Source: Ceratodon purpureus | Lineage: Eukaryota > Streptophyta > Bryopsida > Pseudoditrichales > Ditrichaceae | Direction: 5' to 3' | DNA: 64,000 nt | Assembly: GCA_014871385.1 (NCBI GenBank) | Contig: CM026426.1 | Span: forward strand, 1,747,852-1,811,851 | Notes under the pieces: model-generated | What the model saw: only the letters and a program-made list of their open reading frames with translations | Told to the model about the DNA's origin: nothing | Databases searched by the model: none | In this document: positions 48,901 to 58,215 of the stretch, piece by piece | Layout: the number at the start of each line of letters is the position of its first letter | Position numbering within the stretch: the first letter of the stretch is position 1 | Made by a program: the position numbers and the translations under genes

Positions 48901-49430
48901 TTTTTTCAGAGTTTCTGACAATTTCTGAAAACTTTTTTGTCCCTTTTTTTATGGTTTTTTTTGAAATTTTCTCAATTTCTTCGAATTATTTTCAAAATTT
49001 AGGATGTGGGGTTTTTTTTTTTCTCCGACATTGATTTTTTAATTTAGTTAGTTTTCCAACTTCTCTTATTTTTTCTTGAATACAGGTATTTTATTTGGTA
49101 CAAATAAGGTATTCTCATTTGGTTCTTATTATGTCTTCATTTGATTTTTTAAATTTTTCTTCCCTTTTCATTTTTAAATTTAGTTAGTTTCTCAACTTCT
49201 CTTTCTTTTCTTCTAGATGCAAGTGTTTTTAAAATCGCCAAATAAGGTTTTAGTTTCAGCTGGTCTTTATTATGTCTTCATTTGTTTTAATTTTCCTTCC
49301 AATTTCAGATAATTCTCTTATCTTTCAATTTCTTTTATTGGGATTTTTATCTTGTTTTTATTTTTATTTTATTTATCCGATATTTTTTACCGATATATAT
49401 ATTTTTTTGATTTATTTATTTATTTATTTA
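45960..49430. repeat. T-rich repeat array
   Basis: A strongly strand-asymmetric stretch with long T runs on the plus strand. A module reading TTATTATGTC..ATTT, TTTCCTTCCAATTT.AGATA, CTTATC.TTCA, GTTTTGTTTTG recurs near 46110-46200, 48050-48180, 49120-49200 and 49265-49390. A second module (CACTTTTCCGT..G, GAATATGAATAATAAT, GATGTTTTC.AAGTTCCTTTG) occurs at 47520-47800 and 48480-48720. No gene is supported; the Phe-rich frames are translations of T runs. (TTTA)n lies at 49408-49436. Confidence 0.65.
46300..46710 (+). repeat. Two diverged copies of a 180-bp unit ending in the GGGGTCTC box
   Basis: 46300-46480 and 46530-46710 are direct copies: CTGCCT.AAC.GCTTCGTTCACAG, AGACCCG.TCTTGTAA, a TCTACTA block, GTTTT.RATACAAACTCTA, then the box (GGGGTCTC at 46434, GAGGTCTCC at 46672). 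The sequence before the box in the first copy (CCATTAGGAGATATTT) also matches the A2 end at about 63945-63963. These may be remnants of 5' ends of the module A family. Confidence 0.7.
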
Positions 49431-49439
49431 TTTATTCCA

Positions 49440-50010
49440 AGAATTCTTAATGTGATGGGACATGGTAGAGAGGGCTGCATTATAATGGGCGTCGGTCACC
49501 CCCCTATGACCGTGGCGCCCAATCCCGCGCGAGGTAGAGAGGGAGAGGAGCGCTCCCCTTCCCCCTTCTTGCCCTCGTTGCTGCCAGCAACCCCTCCGTG
49601 CTGAAGGCAACGACTTGGAGGGGAGGTGCTGCACCGCGGAGGAAGAGCTCAGATCCAACTCGTGCAAAGAGGGGAGGGCGTGAAAGGAGAGGGGGCCTGG
49701 AGTTGCTTGGACGAAGGGAGCCGCGAGTGCGGAGGAGGACGGAGGAAGGAGGGAGGAGAGCTACAGGAAGAAGGGAGCTGAGGGCGCGGAGGGGGGGAGT
49801 TGCGAGCGCGGAGGAGGAGAGCTGCGGACGCGGAGGAGGAGACCCGAGAGGCGGCGCGTGAGAGGTGATGCGGAGGGCGCGCCGTGCTGAAGCTGAGCTG
49901 CAGAGGGAAACAACGAGGAGGGGTTCTGTGGCGACGAGCAGCTGCAGGCAGTGAGGAGGAACGAACGACAGCTGCAAGGTAGAAGGAGCGCGCAGTTCAG
50001 GTAACAATTT
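49440..50010 (+). repeat. GC-rich purine-strand leader of module B1 with degenerate short repeats
   Basis: An abrupt change to GC-rich DNA. Degenerate units of the type GAGCTGCGG.CGCGGAGGAG recur about every 20-25 bp from 49640 to 49870. A matching leader on the other strand lies upstream of B2 (56540-57160). The contrast with the AT-rich surroundings suggests a promoter-like region or 5' end. Open frames here on both strands are products of base composition. Confidence 0.6.
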
Positions 50011-50289
50011 CATTTGGTCATTTCGGCATGCTTCATTGAGCTCAGCTGCCTTGCTAAGCTGAGTCTACTTTGCAAGAAGTAGTCACTTTGTTTCTACTTG
50101 CAAATGGTTGTATCAAGATGGTTGTGTAATTGGTTGTGTAAATGAATGTGTGATGAACTGTATGCAAGAAGCTTTCCTTCACGTGTTGCAGCTGTGTGTC
50201 CTGTGAAGTTTAGAATTTAAACATTGAATATACTCTCTTTCCTACTTCACTATTTACGTAGGACTTAGAGTGCGTCGATTTTAGTTGAT

Positions 50290-52194
50290 ATGCTGTCATC
50301 TCTAACAAGAAGTGGTTGTGCCGCAGCCATGGTTGCTGGCAACAAAGAGGAGCCGGTTGACACGCCATGGAACCTCCCATTCAACCTGAAGTCGCTACCG
50401 GAGGATGTGGCATCCAAGCTCGTGGTGATAGCTCCCTTTCTTCTTGGAAGGAAGAGGGCAAAGTACGACAGCTAGTTCTTCAACCGCACACTTGGCCTCT
50501 ACAACAGTGGGATTCCCTTCTCCGAGCTCAGCAGTGACAAGCTATGCAAGAAATCCTTGTTCATAGAGACATGGCCGGAGCGGTTAGGAGGGCGCCACTA
50601 CATTGCTTATTGCAGTGACCAGCAGGCTATGGCTGCTTACACAGAGCAACATGCCAAGGTGTATGAAGGGGAAGGCCCAGAAAACAACACATTTGGTACC
50701 TTCTTTCTTCGAGGTTGTCATCTGACCTTTGAGTTGGAAGGCGGAGAAGGGGGCTGCCCGCAACCCTCTCAAGCTCACACCCCGAGCCTTGAGAGAGCAG
50801 ATCGAGGCCATCATCGACGTGCTCGCTGGCGACATCGATGACAAGCCCTCTGCTGGCAACACATCCTTGGCCATGAGGGAGTCGACACTTAACCTAGCCA
50901 TGGCGTCCTTATTACCGGGAGCAGCACCAAGGGAGGGCCTGGAGTACAGGGAGCTCAGGGTCGCACTTGAAGCACGCTCAGGGCGAAGGCGGCTTTGGAG
51001 AGTGATGAGGAAAGCCTGCCCAAGTCTTCCCTTGCTGTCAGCAGGTATGAAGACCGACCCACCTCGGATCTGAAGGCGAAGTTGGACCGGGCCAAGACCA
51101 AGAAAGTGAGAGTTCAGGCCAACCTTGCGAAGAAGGAGGCTCAGAGGGAGGTGAATCTTGGAGATTTGCGAACGAGCAAGGCTTTCTTGAAGGAGAATGA
51201 GGATGAGGAGAACCGGTTCTATGAGGATGTGGCCGCCCACCGTGCTGCCAGCATCAAGGCCAGGGCCGCTGGCAACGCAGAAGAGAAGAAGCGTATGGAT
51301 GCTTTGGCCCGTCTTGGTGGTGATCAGATGGCCAATGCGATCAAGGCTGCCCACGAAGCCCAACATCGCATTGACAACAAGGAGAAGCAGCTACCAGCAT
51401 TGGTGGGGGATGTTGAGAAGTCCAAGGCTGAGGTCGGGGTTCTTAGTGTGGAGATCATGTCCCTCGAGCTGGCAGCAACATTCATACGGCCAAAGATTGT
51501 GCTCCAACACGTGCCATCCAAGTTTCGAGCCCTCCCCATTCAGGTTTCAGACCCTTGCTCCTTTTGTGCCCGGTACTTTGTTGATGCCGCTTGTGTATCC
51601 TTGACATGCGGTTGCTTGACACACCCACATTGCATGTTTGAGGTTGTCTTCTCGCTTGACGCCAAGTGTAGCCGTTGCTGCCGCTCTTTGAGAGGGGGGT
51701 GGCTTGGGCAATGGGGATTTCCACTGCATGAGTCAGCTCAAGCGGAGCTCCACCACCTCCAGGAGGTTCTCAAGTTCGAGGTGGGAGTACCAGACTTCTA
51801 GAGCTCCTTTGCTGGCAGCAAGAGGGCGGCTGAGCGTACTTCTCTTCCTTCGGAGGACGACCACGTCAGGAAGAAGACTCGTTTTGAAGAAGTTGAGGGG
51901 GCTTCTGATCCGCTTGTCATCACCAAGACCTCCGCTCAGCCCGTGGTATCTGGGGCGACGTTGCTGCCAGCAGCCGTAGGGGATGCCAATGGTGTTGCCA
52001 ACACCCAGAAGTCAGGCGACCTGAGCTTCCTCCAGGTGACACAAGCCCCTCCATGTGAGGAGGCCGAGGACACGGGCTTTCATGGTGGTGGACTCAGCGG
52101 TAGTGCCACAGATTTCGGGTGGACATCTTTAGGCCCGACTCAAGCTGCACTGAACAAGCTTGTTGATGCCATCGCGACCTCAGCAGTGCCATAG
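50290..52194 (+). pseudogene. Module B1: coiled-coil and RING-like zinc protein
   Basis: Block one (50290-50740) has PWNLPFNLKSLPEDVASKLV, APFLLGRKRAKYDS, WPERLGGRHYIAYC and TFFLRGCHLTFE. Block two (50740-50990) has NPLKLTPRALREQIEAI. Block three (50995-51801) is a long charged coiled coil, then a RING-like motif near residues 185-225: Cys-Ser-Phe-Cys, then Cys-Gly-Cys, His-Pro-His-Cys, and Cys-Ser-Arg-Cys-Cys. Block four continues in frame past a TAG at 51799 for 131 residues with a basic cluster (RKKTRFEE), possibly a nuclear signal, and ends at TAG 52194. Blocks one and two match B2. TAG at 50473 and frameshifts near 50740 and 50990 break it. A RING suggests ubiquitin ligase activity or DNA/protein binding; that is inference. 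Confidence 0.55.
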
Positions 52195-52560
52195 ACTTTT
52201 GTGGTTTTTTTGTTGATTGTGCCATAGCGGATTAGTATTATTAGCGGCATTTACGTTATTCCACGTTTTATTTTCATCTGCTGCCTTGATTTCCAACTCT
52301 ATGTTTGCATCTGCGGTGCCAGCAAGTAGTTGGTGGCAGCAGTGTCTAAGTAGTTCCGATAGTGAGGGGTCAGACTTTCTGGAAACCGAACCTCCTTTCT
52401 TTGAACACTTATGATCAATGTCATCCTATTGTATTTGCATTTTGTACATGTGGCTGCCACCTTGGTCGTGATTCTGTGAAAGTCGCCATTGTCTTGAACC
52501 CTAATCTTTGCTGCTAGCAAGATGTTCTAGAAGTAGACTTGCATTCATCAAGGGAGAAGG
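52195..52560 (+). other. Downstream region of module B1
   Basis: T-rich sequence typical of a 3' untranslated region, still carrying the GCTGSCAGC word (52317-52340, 52510-52520). It runs into the convergent module C. No gene seen. Confidence 0.4.
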
Positions 52561-52599
52561 TTATAGACCGGTCTGGGGATGATAAAACATATATTTAAC

Positions 52600-54069
52600 C
52601 ATACATGATGTCGCAAGCACAATACATAGTCCCTTACAAGGGTAAAAAATCATACTTGCATCGGTTTACTGTGGACAATAAAGGTAGAAAATACTGTGGG
52701 CTGACTTGTGAAGACCCTGATAGAACACCCTAATGCCGTGGTAAACAAATTGCTGTCCTACACTTCCACTATCTTGATGGTTTTGGGAACCGCCACATCA
52801 CCAAGAAGTACACGCCTCTCATTACGTATGTTTATCTACATCAATGCTTCCCAAAAACTATGTTAGTGCTGTCATGCTGGCACCAAGTATCAGCACCTTG
52901 CGTATCTAAAACCAATGGACTGATGTTGCTTACATGTACCTTTTTTTCACGAGAACCGTCTGCTTCCACCAAAACCATATTGTACTCTTTGGGGTCATCG
53001 TCTCCAAGCGTCATTGCAATATCATGGCGCAAGTGGGATACAGGCCATGCCTTGCCCACTTCAAATGCTGGCATTGGTCTCCTTCTAAATGTTCAACAGA
53101 CTTCCACCATCTCCACCTCTGGTAGATGGTCAATCGCATCCCACCTGTTGTTGGCAGCACCCCTAAACCTTGTATACTAGAACCTGGTGTATAGTGTCTG
53201 CCTGCCCACATGGTATCGGAAGACAATGCTGGACCTATTCACAACACACTTGCTAACATCCTAGCCAATGTGAAACTTCTCAGCCCATCCAGGATTCATT
53301 AGACTACTTAGGAGTGCCTCAGACGGAGAGTGTAGAACAAAGAGTGTAGGAGTCCGCCGAATGTTGTCACATGCGATTGCAAACAAGTCCATCATAACGT
53401 GGACAGGCAAAAACCATTGCTCATGGGCGAAACTACTACCAGTGGACGCTTTCATCGCATTGGAAAAATCTGCTGTCAGAAGGCTTCAGAGGTGTGCATG
53501 TCCGGCAAAGGCCACTCGACGTCGTTGAAACCAGGGAGCAGGATTGGTTCTATCCTCCCGTACAACGTAGGCTCTACCGGAGGAAAATATACGCCACCAA
53601 GGAAGAATGTACCCGTGTCCAACAAGTCTGTATGGCTTTGGCCGTTCCGCGTCGCCTCCCGAATCTCTGCATGGAGCACAAGAATGGAACCGATGATAGA
53701 TGTGGGGTGCACCCAATCATCAAAGTGCGAGGAGTATAGGTAGTTGGCCGTGCATTGCCTACTCGCTCGCACAGCGGGATCCAAGCTTAATTGGCGAGGC
53801 TGATACGCATGCCGCACAAGCACCTTATCAAGGTTGCTTGCTCCACGCACACCAGGTGTCCAGGAGAAATCCATGATCTGAGCCTTGAAGGCCCCACAAA
53901 AATTATCTCCACCATGCCGCCTTGCCTCTCTACCCCAAGGCCCCTCCGACTTTGGTTGCAGCAGAATCCATGAATCCAGGTCCAGCCTCAATGGGATCCA
54001 ATTGCCATGGACGTCTTGATCGTTGTGCAAAATTACCCTCTGAACTAGCGATTTTGGCCGTCTAGTCAT
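52600..54069 (-). pseudogene. Module C: unrecognised convergent gene
   Basis: The first frame (54069-53476, 197 codons, ATG start) is clean: MTRRPKSLVQRVILHND, DLDSWILLQPKSEGPWGRE, FSWTPGVRGASNLDKVLV, DDWVHPTSIIGSILVLHAEI, LGGVYFPPVEPTLYG. After a TGA, protein-like text goes on: ASTGSSFAHEQWFLPVHVMM, LFAIACDNIRRTPTLFV, LMNPGWAEKFHIG (53455-53261), then PAFEVGKAWPVSHLRHDI and YNMVLVEADGSREKKVHVSN (53074-52841). It reads like a single gene of about 400 residues with a few breaks. I know no family for it. It is on the same strand as B2 and A2 and may be a third gene of that unit. Confidence 0.45.
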
Positions 54070-55660
54070 GCTTCACTAAACCCCAAGGTATTGGGAGACA
54101 CAGTAATGAACTATAACATCTCCCTTTCATACCAACCAAGGCGAGGGAACATGCTGCCAACACAGGAAAAAACACATTTGCATAGTTTGAGCACTTGATG
54201 ACAACAAAATCATGAGTTTGTAATTAAAGACAAAGTTTTCCATAATCCTACCTAGTCACAACATTGCCCCCAGGAGGCAACGAAGCCTGGATCATGTCAA
54301 ACCTGAGAATTGATCAAAACGTAGAAAAGTTACCTAGTTTTGCAGCTCGCTGGCAACGAACGGCACTTTAAGTTGACAGCCAAGAAAGCCGCACTTCCAC
54401 CTTGAATCAAGATGTCCTACTCAAGCAAAATTCGCTACGTATACAACACCGAATACTCCAAATCACCTGGACAACTCGCAGTAAGTGCCAACTCTTGCTG
54501 CTTGCACCGAACTCCTCAAATCACGTGTTTCTCCCTTGGCACTAACCTGTGTTGGCTGCCTCCAATTTCCAAGATCACGTAGACACCTCGCTTCAAAAAT
54601 GCGCTACCTATACCACATCGACTCTCCCAAGTTAGCTGGAATCCTCGCAGCCCCAACTCCAGCTGGCTGCATCTAATTTCCCAAATGGCACGCTTCTCCC
54701 GCAGCGCTAGCCCCTGCTGGCTGCACTCAGTCTCTATACGAGTCCAAAAATCTTTGGCACTCGAAGCTGCACTCGTTGTTGGTGGAGGAGGAAGGTGGGC
54801 GGTCTCATAATTTCCTCATACAAAGTGCTGGCAGAAAGTTTGCTGACACGAGCAGGCGGGCTTGGGATCCGGTCCTTACTCCGCCAGAATGCTATTAGCC
54901 CGCCACTATAGCAGCGCCCAACACACGCCCTTCGCAAAGGTCATTGGTTCGACCCCCTGCGGCGGGGTTGCTGGCACCACGGTGGCACGTCAAGTGCCTC
55001 GTCAAAAGTGCACAGGCAGCTTGTTTTTTTCCTCTCACGTGCCGGCTTACACGATCTTTTGGAGATTTCTTTTTGCACATAATGGATGCTTGAAGACCCT
55101 AACATATAACAACCATCCCATTCACATTGACATTGCCACTTGGATCTACTTGAGTGAGGACTTCCTTGTCAATGATATAAACCATAACGAGAACTTCCCT
55201 AGAAACAAAGACCACAATGCACACCATCTGGACACAGAAGCCAACTGTATGTGTAGTACCTACACCACAAAAATAATCACACCATTGACACAAAAGTTTA
55301 TATTGATGTAGAAGTCTATAATAACACAAAGGATTACTTCAACATTACTAGCACATGCAGGCAAACTTAGCAACAACACCAACATCAACCGATAGCATCC
55401 ACATCACAGACACCAATCTACACATATGGATTTGGGGTCAATAGAACAAGCCGAGAGCGCCAACATGAGAACTTTAACACATCAAGAAGACATGGCATCA
55501 ACGCCCACAACACAAAAAGTGGAGGCACCACTTACAATACAGAAACTTGCAGCAACAATAACAGACATGCCCGCACTAGCATCACTGATGCGGCAACTTT
55601 TGCACCAAAATCTCAACCAATTTCCACTATGACAACTACATTATCACCAACACTGCCACT
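54070..55660. other. Leader of module C and unassigned DNA
   Basis: 54480-54740 has a degenerate repeat of a CTCGCAG..CCAACTC.GCTGGCTGCA type in three rough copies (54470, 54550, 54640-54730). 54862-55311 is open on the plus strand without a recognisable domain. A B-box-like GGTTCGACCCC lies at 54946. No gene supported. Confidence 0.35.
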
Positions 55661-55665
55661 AGGCT

Positions 55666-56280
55666 CTACACCAACGCTTCGATCTGCTCCCTCAATGTTG
55701 GGGGTGAAAGCTTCATCGGATTCCTTGCAGCCAGCTTCTCACGTGCCTTTTGTAGGACTTCTGCCTTCCAGGCAAAGTTGACGTCCTTGCCCTCCTCAAA
55801 AAACAAGTGGCACGCTCGAAGGAAGGAAGTCCTAAATGTGCCATTGTCAGGGTCACCTCCATTAATCTTCCGGTGGATCTGCAAGTAGGTCCTCACCGCC
55901 TCCCCATCTTCACAGTTGGCGACGTGGTGCCGCCTAGATGATCGATCCGGCCATTTATTTAAGGACGCTGATTTCTTGTAATGCTTGTCGCTGTTGAGGT
56001 TCCGGAACTTGTAGCCACGGTTGGAGAGCCCCAAGATGCGATGGAAGAAGTTTTTGTTGTAGTCAGCTGTCAGCCTACCCAGCAAAAATGGAGCGAGGTG
56101 GTGGAGCTGATCTATGAGTGCAGGAGGTAAGACTTGGACATTTAATGACTTGTCCCACGGCGTCTTCACCGCGGCGCCGTCCTTGCTCTCAGCAACCTCC
56201 AGGTTGTCTCTCTTCACCCCTTGGTCAATGTCATCCTCCTCCCAAGAAGCACCTACCTTCTCTTTTCTGCGACTCAACAT
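55666..56280 (-). pseudogene. Module B2: truncated relative of B1
   Basis: A clean frame of 204 residues whose middle and end match B1: TPWDKSLNVQVLPPALIDQL against TPWNLPFNLKSLPEDV; APFLLGRLTADYNKNFFHRI against APFLLGRKRAKYDS then FFNRTLG; FRTSFLRACHLFFE against FGTFFLRGCHLTFE; AARNPMKLSPPTLREQIEAL against AARNPLKLTPRALREQIEAI. B2 has FF directly where B1 has its first TAG. It stops after EALV with three TAGs soon after; the coiled coil and RING are not seen downstream. The AUG at 56280 sits below a GC-rich leader like that of B1. Function unknown. Confidence 0.55.
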
Positions 56281-56539
56281 CCCTGGCGCTGGTATTCCAA
56301 AAACAACAAATTTAAATTTCGGATCGCGTATGGCAACAGAAAGGAGGAAAATGCCGAGGGATTACTATAGCGGATTAGATATTTAAGCTTTGCAACAACA
56401 AATCTACAAAACCGAGAAATTTGGTGGCCACTGATGAACAACTCTGTTGTCTTTGCCATGGCCGATACGCTCCAATACAAGAAAAAGAAGCCAAGAAGAA
56501 AAAGAAGTAATGGGTAACAACTTACCTCGCAATGCTTCA

Positions 56540-57170
56540 GTGTCGGCGCTTAAAGACGTGCAGCTCGCCGCCCCTCCCTCCGCGCTTGACAATGCGCCCG
56601 CTCCTCGCGCTGCATCTCCACTCGCCCCGCGGCTCGCAGCTCCACCCCGCTCCTTCCACTACAGCTCCTGACCGGCTCCTCACGCCATAGCTCCACCACG
56701 CTCCTCACTGCGCAGCTCCATCCCGCTCTTTCCGCTGCAGCTCCATCCCGCTCCTTGCGCCGTAGCTCTCCCCCTTGCTGTCGAAGCTGCTGCTCTACCC
56801 TGCTTGTCACGCTGCAGCTCTTGATCGGCTCCTCACGCCACAGCTCTATTACGCTCCTCACAACGCAACTCCACCCAGCTCCTTCCGCTGTAGTCCTTGC
56901 CTTGGAGCTCCCCCCCCCCCCCCTCCGCTGGCGACGCTACTACTCCACCCTTCTCCTCGCGATGCAGCTCCACCCGCTCCTCTCGCCACACCTCTTGACC
57001 CGCTCCTCACGCTGCAGCTTCGACTGCCGCAGAATCACCACAACCCCCTCCTCCACGGCCCGCTCTTCTTTCTATAGCTGCACTGACCAAAAAATCTCCA
57101 CGGCCCCCTCCTCCCAAGTCGATGATGGCGCTACTCTTCTGCACTTGCCGCGGTCCTCAATGGCACAAAG
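56540..57170 (-). repeat. GC-rich leader of module B2 with degenerate minisatellite
   Basis: On the plus strand, units like CAGCTCCACCCCGCTCCT (with CCT.ACGC) recur about 15-20 times at 20-30 bp spacing. On the minus strand this reads GGAGC...GGAGCTGC, like the B1 leader. A poly-C run interrupts it at about 56910-56921. The open frames here on both strands follow from composition. Confidence 0.65.
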
Positions 57171-57639
57171 GGGGTGCGTGATCATGACAACTTCTTAAGC
57201 TCATACCATCTCCACGGCGGCCACAACACTGCCTTGTTAGTGCAATTGCGAGGGCGTTTGCTGGAAGCAAGAAGACGGCCAAAGTAGAGACAGGCGAAGA
57301 ACACTGTTGGAATCAACCGTCTGCGCCGTAGGGGAACAATGCCGAAATGAGAGAGGCGGAAAGTCTTGCTAGAGTCAACCACTTGCGACATTTGGGAACA
57401 AGGCGGAGCGTACTTGCCATGGACAACGTGCTTTAAGGGGAGGTTGAGACTCTTAAACAACGTTTAGCAAGGGAAGCTTAAGGAGTTGGTGGGAACCTCA
57501 CATTGACCTTAATTGCCAATTATTGCCACGACCTTACACCTCAATTCCCCATTTGATGTTGATTCAAGGAAAATTGCCTCACAATTTAAAATTTAAATTT
57601 AAGGGTGACTAGTACATATGACTACTAAGACACATTCAT

Positions 57640-58215
57640 TGATTTCCTCATTATGGAGAGTAATAATTGCTTGGATTGGTCATTCTAGTGAAATAACCAG
57701 AAAATATGTTTAGGGGAGAACCATGGTCTAATCTATGTAAATGAAAACCTTGTTGGCAGCCGCATTCTACATGGCCACAACATAATTACTAAAACGCATT
57801 TCACTCAATTCACACACGGATGTTGGAAGCTTCGTCACTATCCACATTGTTGCCAGCGTCTTCATTGTCGGTGGAGTTGCTACCTACCTCAGGATCCCTC
57901 ATTATGGAGATTAATATTTGCTTGGATTAGCCACTTTAGTGAATTACTGAAAAAATCCGAAACATTTGACAAATCTATCTATGGATGGCTATTGAAGAAT
58001 AAACCCAAAAAACATGTTTACGGAATAACCGTGGTCTAACCTATCTAAATACAAACATTGGTGGCAGCAACATTCTATATGTCCATATAGTGAGTTTAGG
58101 ACGCATTGCATTCAATTCACACACGGATGTTGGCAACATCATCACTGTCCACGTTTTTTCCAGCATCCTCATCGTCAATTGAGTTCTAACCTTCCTCAAG
58201 ATCCACATTGTTGCC
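57640..58215. repeat. Tandem duplication of about 250 bp at the end of module A2
   Basis: CCTCATTATGGAG begins both units (57645 and 57897). Shared blocks follow in order: TGCTTGGATT, ACC.TGGTCTAA, AATTCACACACGGATGTTGG, CCACATTGTTGCCAGC. The second unit has about 60 extra bases. On the minus strand it includes the acidic C-terminal tail of the transposase-like gene, so the tail has been duplicated. Confidence 0.8.

Noticed and set aside
49504..50013. Long minus-strand frame of 169 codons in the GC-rich leader of B1
   Set aside because: Leu/Ser/Pro/Arg-rich text produced by purine-rich repeats; overlaps a frame on the other strand and has no domain.
54899..54966. Possible tRNA gene: CCCGCC/GGCGGG ends and a GGTTCGACCCC B box
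   Set aside because: The T-stem and D-arm do not pair properly and no A box fits; at most a tRNA-derived repeat.
56755..57198. Long plus-strand frame in the GC-rich leader of B2
   Set aside because: Same reason: composition-driven, repeats visible at DNA level.
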